Shown: positions 36,263 to 43,369 of the stretch, piece after piece
How positions within the stretch are numbered: position 1 is the first letter of the stretch
How the letters are laid out: each line of letters begins with the position of its first letter
Assembly (NCBI GenBank): GCA_005503165.1
Contig: SCNT01000004.1
Span: 62,001-126,000 of the forward strand
Origin: Sphingomonadaceae bacterium 3R27E2-A
GTDB taxonomy: Bacteria > Pseudomonadota > Alphaproteobacteria > Sphingomonadales > Sphingomonadaceae
Reading direction: 5' to 3'
Length of the DNA: 64,000 nt
Made by a program: the position numbers and the translations under genes
The notes under the pieces: generated by a model
Database searches by the model: none
What the model was told of the DNA's origin: nothing
Seen by the model: only the letters and a program-made list of their open reading frames with translations

Positions 36263-36607
36263 ATGACTGTACCCAGCCGCTGTGATGCGGATGCCCGCGA
36301 GCGGCACCGGACGCTCGATTTCATCGGCCTGCGCGCGCACGCCACCACTGTCGGGCTGATCCAGCTGTGCGAGGAATTGCTCAACGCGGGCATCCTGACC
36401 CCCGACGGGCTCGAGCGGATCAAGGGCGCGATCCGGTCGGAACTCACCGTGTGCAACGCGCGCATCTCGAACCAGCCGACCTTCGACGACACGCTGCGCC
36501 GCCGGCTCGACGCGATCTTCCCCAAATGCGCGGGCGTGCCGCCCGAGGAAGCCGTGGGCTGCGCCGAGCCGTTCGCCGAAGCGCTGGGCGAGACGCGGGC
36601 GCACTAA
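36263..36607 (+). CDS. Small protein of unknown function
   Basis: A 114-residue protein: [20 protein letters not shown], then helical [20 protein letters not shown] near 26-45 and a Cys-containing tail (CNARISN, KCAGVP, GCAEPF). No signal peptide or known domain. AGAGGGAGATGCC lies upstream of ATG 36263. The reading frame ends 50 bases before rlmN, so cotranscription is likely. Coding is supported by the start context and the lack of any alternative frame; function is not recognised. Confidence 0.6.
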   Translation: MTVPSRCDADARERHRTLDFIGLRAHATTVGLIQLCEELLNAGILTPDGLERIKGAIRSELTVCNARISNQPTFDDTLRRRLDAIFPKCAGVPPEEAVGCAEPFAEALGETRAH

Positions 36608-36657
36608 TCCGGGGGCGATTGCACAAATCGCCCTTCCCCCCTATATGGCCGCGCATC

Positions 36658-37905
36658 ATGCAGATCCCCGGCCATATCGACCCCGTCACCACGGGCACCG
36701 TTCCGTTGCGCGGGGGCAACCGCATCGACCTGGTCGGACTGACCCGCGACGCGATCGGCGGCGTGCTGGTCGAGGCGGGGCTCGACGCCAAGGCGGCGAA
36801 GCTGCGCGCCAAGCAGATCTGGCACTGGATCTATCACCGCGGGGTCACCGATTTCGAGGCGATGACCGACATCGCCAAGACGATGCGCCCTTGGCTGACC
36901 GACCGCTTCATCATCGGCCGCCCCACCGTCCGCGAGGCGCAGGTGTCGAGCGACGGCACGCGCAAATGGCTGCTCGCCGCCGCCGACGGCCAGGAATATG
37001 AGATGGTCTTCATCCCCGACGCCGATCGGGGAACGCTCTGCGTGTCGAGCCAGGTCGGCTGCACGCTGAATTGCCGTTTCTGCCACACGGGCACGATGCG
37101 CCTCGTGCGCAACCTTGGCGCGGGCGAGATCGTCGGGCAGGTGCTGCTCGCGCGCGACGCGCTCGGCGAATGGCCGAAGGGGACGATGGCCGGGTTCGGC
37201 GCCGATCCCGAGGACGAAGATTATGACGACGAGGCGGGGCACTACACCGCCGACGGCCGCATGCTCACCAACATCGTGATGATGGGCATGGGCGAGCCGC
37301 TCTATAATTTCGACGAGGTCAAGGGCGCGCTCAAGATCGTGATGGACGGCGACGGCCTCGCGCTGTCGAAGCGCCGCATCACGCTGTCGACGAGCGGCGT
37401 GGTGCCGATGATGGCGCGCGCGGGCGAGGAGATCGGGGTCAACCTCGCCGTCTCGCTGCACGCGGTCAGCAAGGAAATCCGCGACGAGATCGTGCCGCTC
37501 AACCGCAAATACGGCATCGAGGAATTGCTGCAGGCGTGCGCCGACTATCCCGGCGCGAACAACGCGCGGCGCATCACCTTCGAATATGTGATGCTGAAGG
37601 ACAAGAACGACAGCGACGACGACGCCCGCGAACTCGTGCGGCTGATCAAGCAGTACAAGCTGCCCGCGAAGGTGAACCTCATCCCGTTCAACCCCTGGCC
37701 CGGCGCGCCTTATGAATGTTCGACCCCCGAGCGGGTCAAGGCGTTCAGCAACCTCATCTTCAAGGCGGGGATTTCGGCGCCGGTGCGCACCCCGCGCGGG
37801 CGCGACATCATGGCGGCGTGCGGGCAGCTGAAAAGCGCCGCGACCAAGCCGACGCGCGCCGAACTCGACCGCATCGCCGAAGAGAAGCAGGCGGCGCTGG
37901 GCTGA
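36658..37905 (+). CDS. rlmN: RlmN, 23S rRNA A2503 / tRNA A37 C2-methyltransferase
   Basis: A 415-residue radical-SAM dual-specificity RNA methyltransferase. It has the CxxxCxxC cluster in [14 protein letters not shown] near 137-150, [10 protein letters not shown] near 206 and the C-terminal mechanistic Cys in IMAACGQL near 386. An acidic insertion ([20 protein letters not shown], about 180-200) is seen in alphaproteobacterial members. The ATG at 36658 is preferred over an upstream frame start. The stop abuts the caspase gene's stop on the other strand (37905/37906). Confidence 0.96.
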   Translation: MQIPGHIDPVTTGTVPLRGGNRIDLVGLTRDAIGGVLVEAGLDAKAAKLRAKQIWHWIYHRGVTDFEAMTDIAKTMRPWLTDRFIIGRPTVREAQVSSDGTRKWLLAAADGQEYEMVFIPDADRGTLCVSSQVGCTLNCRFCHTGTMRLVRNLGAGEIVGQVLLARDALGEWPKGTMAGFGADPEDEDYDDEAGHYTADGRMLTNIVMMGMGEPLYNFDEVKGALKIVMDGDGLALSKRRITLSTSGVVPMMARAGEEIGVNLAVSLHAVSKEIRDEIVPLNRKYGIEELLQACADYPGANNARRITFEYVMLKDKNDSDDDARELVRLIKQYKLPAKVNLIPFNPWPGAPYECSTPERVKAFSNLIFKAGISAPVRTPRGRDIMAACGQLKSAATKPTRAELDRIAEEKQAALG

Positions 37906-39669
37906 TTACATGCCAGTGGGCGTCAGCCGGTCGCGGCTGGCGCAGCCGCTGCTGATCCCGAGCGTGCACGCCCGGTCGTAAGCCGTGCGCGCCGCCGCGG
38001 TGTCGGGCAGCAGGCGATTCTCGTACAGCCAGCCGAGCCGCTCGCAGCCGATGCCGTCGTCCTTGCTGCAGGCCGCATTGAGGAAGGTCTGCGCCCGCGT
38101 CCAGTCGGGCGTCACCCCGCCGGCGTCGCTGGTCAGCCGCATGCCAGCATTGGCGCAGCCCAGCACCGAACCATAATAGCAGGCCTTTTCGTAAAGGATC
38201 GTCGCGACGACGAAATCGGCGGCGCGCCCGTCGCCTTTTTCGATGAGCACCCCCAGGCTGTTGCACGCGGTCGCGGTGTCGGTGGTCGTGCCCTTGTTGC
38301 ACTGCTCGGCGAGCGCCGCATTGTTCACACTCGTCACCTGATAGCCGGCATAGGCGCTGCTGCCGGTGCCGAAATAGGAGTTGTCGGTTACGGTCGTTTC
38401 GGGCGTCGCCTCGGCGGGCGGCTCCACCGTCGTGACGGGCGGATCGATCGGATCCGACGGAACCGTGTCGTCGTCGCCGGGCCAGGCGGCGACCAGCATC
38501 GCGAGCAGCAGGACGAGGAAAATCGCGATGCCGATCTTCGCGCCCTTGTCGAGGCCGGGCTTGGGCGGCGCGGGTTCGTCGGTGCCGGGCGTATCGGTCT
38601 TGTCCGGCTCGGGCTTGGTCAGCAGGCCGAGGCGCTGGGTCGCATCGGCAGGCCCGGCCGGGGGGTCAGTCTTCGCTGTCCTGGTCAGCGGCAGTCCGGC
38701 CTTCGCGTCGGGCGCCGTGGCCTCCCACGCCTGTGTCAATTCGTTCAGTGCGCGGCGCTTCACCCGGTCGTCGGGATCCTCGGCGAGCGCGCGCAGCGCA
38801 GCGAGCGCCGCCGACTGCTGCTCGCCGCCGCGCACCACGATCTCGCCGAGCGCGATGCATGCGCCGGCGCGCGATTCCCAGTTGCGGCTCGCGATCTTGC
38901 GGAGCAGCCCGGCGGCCAGCGGCGCGGCGCGGCGCACCGGGTTGCGCGCGATCACCATGTCGCCGTCGATCGCGTTGAGGCGCTTGGGTTCTTGCCCCGG
39001 CCCCTCCTTGCGCAGCGCGCCGCGGACATAGTCGAACAATTCGTCGAGCGTGATCGTACCCGTGCCGTTCGAATCGGCGGCGCCGGTCTCGATCCCTTCG
39101 ATCAGGTGGCGCGTGAAGCGCGACTGCATGCGCCCGCCAGCGTCGGCCTCGCTCGCGAGCTGGGTGCTCGATGCCGCGGTGATGATCGCGGTGCCGCGGC
39201 CGCTGCTCTCGCCGAAGTCTTCCGCGCTGATCGCGGCGCTGCCCGACTTGAATACATGCCCCTTGGCAAAGGCGCCGCTGTAGCAGGTGTCGATCAGCAG
39301 CACCTTCTGGCCCGCGCGGCTGCGCGCTGCCTGGCGCGATACGAAGTTCGCGCCGATGGCGGTCGAGGACAGCAGGTCGCGGTCGGTGTCCTGCGCGAGG
39401 AAATAGAGATCGCCATCGGCGTCCTTGTCGCCGTGCCCCGAAATAAAAAGGAGCAAGGTGTCATCGGCGTCGGCGGCCTGGAAATAGCGCTCGATCGCGA
39501 CGCGCTGTGCCCGCTGGTCGGCGTCGGACAGCATCGTTACCTCATAGGGGCCAACATCGGGGCGGATGAGCAGCAGCCGCAGCCGTTCGGCGTCGGGGAC
39601 GGGCGATTTGAGGGGGGTGATCCGGCTGTCGGCGTAGGTGCCGGTCGCGAGGATCAGCGCCTTTTTCAC
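37906..39669 (-). CDS. Membrane-anchored caspase-like (C14) protease with HEAT-like and Sel1-like regions
   Basis: A 587-residue protein. Residues 1-240 are a caspase/metacaspase domain with the His-Cys dyad at His79 (FISGHGD) and Cys129 (LIDTCYSG). Residues 250-318 are Ala/Leu helices resembling HEAT repeats, 319-375 a Pro-rich linker, 378-396 a single transmembrane helix (IGIAIFLVLLLAMLVAAW), and 448-578 Sel1-like helical repeats with regularly spaced cysteines. The N-terminal protease should be cytosolic and the C-terminus periplasmic. GTG 39667-39669 follows an AAGGG that overlaps the stop of the upstream EACC1 gene, so translation is coupled. It is a likely suicide or immune effector; the target is unknown. 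Confidence 0.88.
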   Translation of the reverse strand: MKKALILATGTYADSRITPLKSPVPDAERLRLLLIRPDVGPYEVTMLSDADQRAQRVAIERYFQAADADDTLLLFISGHGDKDADGDLYFLAQDTDRDLLSSTAIGANFVSRQAARSRAGQKVLLIDTCYSGAFAKGHVFKSGSAAISAEDFGESSGRGTAIITAASSTQLASEADAGGRMQSRFTRHLIEGIETGAADSNGTGTITLDELFDYVRGALRKEGPGQEPKRLNAIDGDMVIARNPVRRAAPLAAGLLRKIASRNWESRAGACIALGEIVVRGGEQQSAALAALRALAEDPDDRVKRRALNELTQAWEATAPDAKAGLPLTRTAKTDPPAGPADATQRLGLLTKPEPDKTDTPGTDEPAPPKPGLDKGAKIGIAIFLVLLLAMLVAAWPGDDDTVPSDPIDPPVTTVEPPAEATPETTVTDNSYFGTGSSAYAGYQVTSVNNAALAEQCNKGTTTDTATACNSLGVLIEKGDGRAADFVVATILYEKACYYGSVLGCANAGMRLTSDAGGVTPDWTRAQTFLNAACSKDDGIGCERLGWLYENRLLPDTAAARTAYDRACTLGISSGCASRDRLTPTGM

Positions 39670-39677
39670 GGGCGCCC

Positions 39678-40064
39678 TTAGCTGCTCGACCGCTGGAGGA
39701 AGGGGTTGAGCTTCTCGAAGACGTCGTCGGGCGCGGCGCCGGTCACATTGACCTCGAAATATTCGCCCGCTTCATTCTTGCCCTTGAGTGTCAGGGTAGT
39801 TTCGCTTTCTTGCCGCTTCAGCCAGTGCTGGATGGCGGGCACCGCCCAGGACGAGGCGAGCGCGCCGAGGCTGATCGCGACTTCGGCGGTCAGCGCCCAC
39901 TCCCCCGCCTTCGCTCCCGGCGGCGCGGCGACTCGCGCGAGGTCGGCGACGCCCGCGCGATGTTCGTTGAATTCGGCGGCCAGCGAACGCGCCAGCGCCT
40001 CGCGCCCCTCGTCGTCGAGGCCGCGGCTATCGACCCGGATCAGCAAAGCCTGTGCTTCCGCCAT
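39678..40064 (-). CDS. EACC1-like effector-associated adaptor protein
   Basis: A 128-residue protein that resembles the effector-associated constant component 1 (EACC1) family found next to caspases, TIR and other effectors in prokaryotic conflict systems. Visible parts are an N-terminal strand (AQALLIRVDSRG), a helix (REALARSLAAEFNE), the family's linker APPGAKAGEWALTAEVAISL, a hydrophobic helix ending AIQHWLKRQ, and two beta strands TLTLKGKNEAGEYFEVNVTG. ATG 40062-40064 follows AGGGGGTGGCC. It is first in the operon, 8 bases before the caspase start. EACC1 is assigned by pattern, so a profile search is the test. Confidence 0.72.
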   Translation of the reverse strand: MAEAQALLIRVDSRGLDDEGREALARSLAAEFNEHRAGVADLARVAAPPGAKAGEWALTAEVAISLGALASSWAVPAIQHWLKRQESETTLTLKGKNEAGEYFEVNVTGAAPDDVFEKLNPFLQRSSS

Positions 40065-40085
40065 GGCCACCCCCTGTCCGTCGCG

Positions 40086-40114
40086 ATTAACCGCCACCGG
40101 CGCCGCGCTGTCAA
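40086..40114 (-). promoter_or_regulatory. Sigma-70-like promoter of the EACC1-caspase operon
   Basis: On the minus strand a consensus -35 TTGACA (40114-40109), a 17-base spacer and GTTAAT (40091-40086) as -10. The predicted transcript would begin about 14 bases before the EACC1 ATG, leaving a short leader with the AGGGGG ribosome-binding site. Confidence 0.55.
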
Positions 40115-40134
40115 GCATTTGCGATTGAAACCAA

Positions 40135-40156
40135 CTGTGTTGCAAAAACAACACAG
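40135..40156. promoter_or_regulatory. Palindrome between caspase operon and outer-membrane barrel gene
   Basis: CTGTGTTG (40135-40142), the spacer CAAAAA, and CAACACAG (40149-40156) form a perfect 8-bp inverted repeat. It lies just upstream of the operon's -35 box, where an activator or repressor could act; it might instead form an RNA hairpin. Confidence 0.5.
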
Positions 40157-40276
40157 GTAAGAAAATTGTCATATTCTGAACGGGCTATTCATTGACGCGA
40201 CAGCTTCGAACGCCATTTAGGCCGCCGGGTCGCGACCGATAAAAAGATGTGATCCGTCAAAGCAAAGGAAAATAAA

Positions 40277-40735
40277 ATGAAGAAGTTCGCAGTTGCAGCC
40301 GCTCTCCTCTCGGCCGTCGTTGCCACCCCGTCGTTCGCTGCCGAAGGCGGCGAAGGCCGCGTCGAAGTTCGCGGTGGCCTGATCACCGGCAACGGCATCG
40401 ACGAAGGCACGCTCGGCCTCGCGGCAGGCTATGATTTCGACCTCGGCGACACCGCGTTCCTCGGCGCCGAAGTCGCCGGCGACAAGGTCCTCGTCGATGG
40501 CGCGGACGTCCAGTTCTCGGCCGGTGGCCGCATCGGCGCCAAGCTCGGCGAAAACGGCAAGCTGTACGCCACCGGCGGTTACACCTTCAGCGACATCGAC
40601 GATCCCTATGTCGGCGCCGGCTACCAGCACAAGTTCGGCTCGAACGTGTACGGCAAGGTCGAATATCGCCACCAGTTCATCGGCAACTTCGGCGACTTCG
40701 ACAGCTTCGTCGCGGGCGTCGGCTTCGCTTTCTGA
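40277..40735 (+). CDS. Small outer-membrane beta-barrel protein
   Basis: A 152-residue secreted protein with signal peptide MKKFAVAAALLSAVVATPSFAA split at SFA/AEGG. The mature part alternates polar and aromatic residues in eight-strand OmpA/OmpX-like fashion (VEVRGGLITG, LGLAAGYDFDLG, FLGAEVAG, KLYATGGYTFSD, VYGKVEYRHQFIG) and ends with Phe (FVAGVGFAF), the sorting signal for outer-membrane insertion. ATG 40277 is preceded by AAAGGAAAAT. It is followed by a strong terminator and is monocistronic. Confidence 0.85.
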   Translation: MKKFAVAAALLSAVVATPSFAAEGGEGRVEVRGGLITGNGIDEGTLGLAAGYDFDLGDTAFLGAEVAGDKVLVDGADVQFSAGGRIGAKLGENGKLYATGGYTFSDIDDPYVGAGYQHKFGSNVYGKVEYRHQFIGNFGDFDSFVAGVGFAF

Positions 40736-40758
40736 TCCTTCGGGCAGAAAGGAACAGG

Positions 40759-40789
40759 AAAAGGGCGGTCCGCAAGGGCCGCCCTTTTT
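40759..40789 (+). terminator. Rho-independent terminator of the barrel gene
   Basis: AAAAGGGCGGTCCGCAAGGG then CCGCCCTTTTT: a 9-bp A/G-C/T stem with a T-tract, 25 bases after the stop. Confidence 0.9.
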
Positions 40790-40842
40790 CGTTGGGGGAA
40801 CGGCGGGCAACGGGCGTTTGCGGTCAAGCCGACCTATAAATC

Positions 40843-40921
40843 CCGTTCGTGTCGAGCGAAGTCGAGACACGCCGAGTTGGCGCGCGCCTTCACGTGTCTC
40901 GACTTCGCTCGACACGAACGG
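40843..40921. repeat. Dispersed palindrome, family B copy 1
   Basis: A perfect inverted repeat with 29-base arms (40843-40871 and 40893-40921) around a 21-base loop. The arm begins CCGTTCGTGTCGAGCGAAGT. It lies between the barrel gene's terminator and the MOSC gene. Copies: 43271-43349 and a decayed one at 45876-45949. Confidence 0.9.
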
Positions 40922-41004
40922 AAAATAGGGGACCGTCGGGAAACCAGCCCAAAGGCCGACGCGCCACCTTCCTGCATCGCCGCCGAATCGCTAAGCCCTC
41001 CCCG

Positions 41005-41652
41005 ATGCCCATCGCCATCGACGCCATCCTCACCGGCAAGGCGCGCCGCTTTCGCGGCGACGAGACCAGCGCCATCGCCAAGACCCCCGTGGCGGGACCG
41101 CAACGCGTCGGTATCCTCGGCCTCGCCGGCGACGAGCAGGCCGACCTCAGCGTGCATGGCGGCACCGACAAGGCCATCCACCATTATCCGCGCGACCATT
41201 ATGGCTGGTGGGCCGAGACGCTCGCCGGGCACGCGCTGCTCGATACCCCCGGCGCGTTCGGCGAGAATGTGTCGACCGCAGGGCTGGTCGAAAGCGAGGC
41301 GTGCATCGGCGACCGCTACCGCCTCGGCAGCGCGCTGGTCGAGATCAGCCAGGGGCGCCAGCCGTGCTGGAAGCTGGGGCACCGTTTCGGGGTCGCCACC
41401 GTCCCCGCGACGGTGGTCGAGACGCGGCGCAGCGGCTGGTACTACCGGGTGATCGAGGAAGGCGCCGTGGCGGCGGGCGACAGCCTCGAACTGATCGAGC
41501 GGCCCTTGCCCGAATGGAGCGTCGAGCGCGTGTTCGGCCTGCTGATCGGCGGTGCGGGCAAGCACGAACCCGCCGCGCTGCGCGATCTCGCGAACATGGA
41601 TGCGCTCGCCGCGACCTGGCGCGTGCGGGCAGAAAAGCTACTCGGCAATTGA
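41005..41652 (+). CDS. MOSC-domain protein (YiiM-like)
   Basis: A 215-residue MOSC protein, MPIAIDAILTGKARRFRGDE. MOSC domains bind Mo-cofactor-linked sulphur through a conserved Cys, here in QGRQPCWKLGHRF near 117. GVHGGTDKAIHHYPRDHY-like residues (about 51-67) match the YiiM branch, which reduces N-hydroxylated substrates in some bacteria. ATG 41005 is used; the earlier in-frame start would translate repeat B. It is convergent with the arylesterase across repeat family E. Confidence 0.88.
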   Translation: MPIAIDAILTGKARRFRGDETSAIAKTPVAGPQRVGILGLAGDEQADLSVHGGTDKAIHHYPRDHYGWWAETLAGHALLDTPGAFGENVSTAGLVESEACIGDRYRLGSALVEISQGRQPCWKLGHRFGVATVPATVVETRRSGWYYRVIEEGAVAAGDSLELIERPLPEWSVERVFGLLIGGAGKHEPAALRDLANMDALAATWRVRAEKLLGN

Positions 41653-41818
41653 TCCTCCCTGTGGCCGCAGGCCATGGGGAGGTGGCAGCGTCGCAGCCGC
41701 TGACGGAGGGGCATTGGCGCTACCGTCGCAAGCCGCTCCACCATTCGCTTCGCGAACGGTCCCGCTGGCGCTGCGCGCCGTCTGCGACTCCCCCATGGCC
41801 TGCGGCCACAGGGAGGAT
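41652..41818. repeat. Long palindromic intergenic repeat, family E
   Basis: About 28-base terminal arms: ATCCTCCCTGTGGCCGCAGG (and CCATGGGGAGG) at 41652 is complementary to CCCCCATGGCC, TGCGGCCACAGGGAGGAT ending at 41818. A central half-palindrome around CATTCGCTTCGCGAACGG lies between. It fills the gap between the convergent MOSC and arylesterase genes. Related ends are seen at 54373-54575. Confidence 0.8.
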
Positions 41819-42531
41819 TATTCCGCCCTTGGCAGTTCTTCCACGACCAGCGGCGCCAGCGCCTCCGCCATCACCTTCACCCCCTTGGCATTGGGATGGA
41901 CATTGTCGCCGAGCATCAGCGCCTTGTTCGTCAACACATTGTCGAGGATGAAGGGATAGAGGCTCGCGTCATATTTGGCCGCAAGTTCGGGATAGATGGG
42001 GTTGAACTTCGCGGCATAATCGGCGCCGAGATTGGGCGCGGCGACCATGCCGGTGAGCACCACCGGGATGTCGCGCTTACTGAGTTCGGCGAGCATCGCG
42101 TCGAGGTTCGCCCGCGTCTGCGCCGCGTCGATCCCGCGCAGCATGTCATTGCCGCCGAGGCCGAGCAGGACGAGCGCGGGCTTCACCTTGGCATTGTCGA
42201 GCACGAAACCCAGCCGCTGGCGCCCCGCCGCGGTGGTGTCGCCCGAGACGCCCGCATTCTGCACCCGCGCGACCACGCCGTCGGCGGCGAGCGCGGCCTG
42301 CAATTGCGGCGCGAGGCCTTCCTTCGGGCCGAGCTGGTAACCCGCATAGAGGCTGTCGCCGAAGGCGATGACGAGCGGGGCGTCGGCGGGGACTGCGGCG
42401 GCCTTGGTCGAAGGCTCCGCCTCTTTCGTCGAAGTCGCGCCATTTTCCGCCGTTCCGCACGCGGCGAGCGGTTGGCAAAGCGCGACCACGCAACCATATA
42501 CCAGAAACGAGCGCCATCCGGCCTTGATCAT
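41818..42531 (-). CDS. SGNH/GDSL arylesterase lipoprotein (TesA-like)
   Basis: A 237-residue esterase. Lipoprotein signal MIKAGWRSFLVYGCVVALCQ with LAAC lipobox. Block I is AFGDSLYAG (Ser nucleophile), followed by a Gly in GVSGDTT, Asn in GLGGNDML and the Asp-His pair in LGDNVHPNAKG. The family is periplasmic or outer-membrane acyl thioesterase/arylesterase I. Its start is 16 bases from the divergent ABC ATPase start, the classic TesA/YbbA arrangement. Confidence 0.92.
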   Translation of the reverse strand: MIKAGWRSFLVYGCVVALCQPLAACGTAENGATSTKEAEPSTKAAAVPADAPLVIAFGDSLYAGYQLGPKEGLAPQLQAALAADGVVARVQNAGVSGDTTAAGRQRLGFVLDNAKVKPALVLLGLGGNDMLRGIDAAQTRANLDAMLAELSKRDIPVVLTGMVAAPNLGADYAAKFNPIYPELAAKYDASLYPFILDNVLTNKALMLGDNVHPNAKGVKVMAEALAPLVVEELPRAE

Positions 42532-42547
42532 ACCAAAGGGTCCCTTC

Positions 42548-43267
42548 TTGACCGAACCTTTCCGACCGCCGGCCGACGCCGCGATCGCCGCCCGCAATGT
42601 GACGCTCACGCTCGGCACCGACAAGGCCCCCGTCGAAATATTGCGCGGCATCGACCTCAGCGTCGCCGCGGGCGAATCGGTCGCTTTGCTCGGGCCCTCG
42701 GGGTCGGGCAAAAGTTCGCTGATGGCGGTGCTCGCGGGGCTCGAACGCGCGAGCGGCGGGACGATCCACGTCGCGGGGACCGACTTCACCACACTCGACG
42801 AGGACGGCCTCGCGCGCGCGCGGCGGGGGCGGATCGGCATCGTGCTGCAGGCTTTCCACCTGCTGCCGACGATGACCGCGCTCGAAAATGTCGCGGTGCC
42901 GCTCGAGCTGGCGGGCCACGCCGATCCCTTCGGGCGTGCCGCCGCCGAACTGGAAGCGGTCGGGCTCGACCACCGCCTGACCCATTATCCCGCGCAGCTG
43001 TCGGGCGGCGAGCAACAGCGTGTGGCGATCGCGCGCGCGATGGCCGGCGAGCCCGCGATCCTGTTCGCCGACGAGCCGACCGGCAATCTCGACACTGCGA
43101 CCGGCCATGCGATCGTCGACCTATTGTTCTCGCGCGGCAAGGCGCTGGGCGCGACCTTGCTGGTCATCACCCACGACCCCGACCTCGCCGAGCATTGCGA
43201 CCGGGTGCTGGTGATGCACGACGGGCGGATCGACGAGGAACGCAAGGGCAAGCGAAATGTCGCTTAA
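42548..43267 (+). CDS. ABC transporter ATPase, YbbA/LolD-like
   Basis: A 239-residue nucleotide-binding subunit: Walker A GPSGSGKSS near 54, Q-loop LQAFHLLP, signature LSGGEQQRVAIARAM near 156, Walker B ILFADEPTGNLD and switch His in VITHDPD. Start TTG 42548 (after AAAGGG) is the best in-frame choice. It pairs with the large permease downstream (YbbP type), separated by repeat family B. The ATPase/permease/TesA cluster is thought to handle lipid or lipoprotein substrates in the envelope. Confidence 0.93.
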   Translation: MTEPFRPPADAAIAARNVTLTLGTDKAPVEILRGIDLSVAAGESVALLGPSGSGKSSLMAVLAGLERASGGTIHVAGTDFTTLDEDGLARARRGRIGIVLQAFHLLPTMTALENVAVPLELAGHADPFGRAAAELEAVGLDHRLTHYPAQLSGGEQQRVAIARAMAGEPAILFADEPTGNLDTATGHAIVDLLFSRGKALGATLLVITHDPDLAEHCDRVLVMHDGRIDEERKGKRNVA

Positions 43268-43270
43268 AAC

Positions 43271-43349
43271 CCGTTCGTGTCGAGCGAAGTCGAAACACGC
43301 CGAGTTCGTGCTTGCCTTCCCGTGTCTCGACTTCGCTCGACATGAACGG
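43271..43349. repeat. Dispersed palindrome, family B copy 2 (inside ABC operon)
   Basis: The same 29-base arms as 40843-40921 with single mismatches (CGAAACACG; GACATGAACGG), loop about 21 bases. It separates the ATPase stop (43267) from the permease start, so it lies within an operon and would be transcribed as a large hairpin. Confidence 0.9.
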
Positions 43350-43369
43350 AAATGGGGAGCGCGCGGCTG

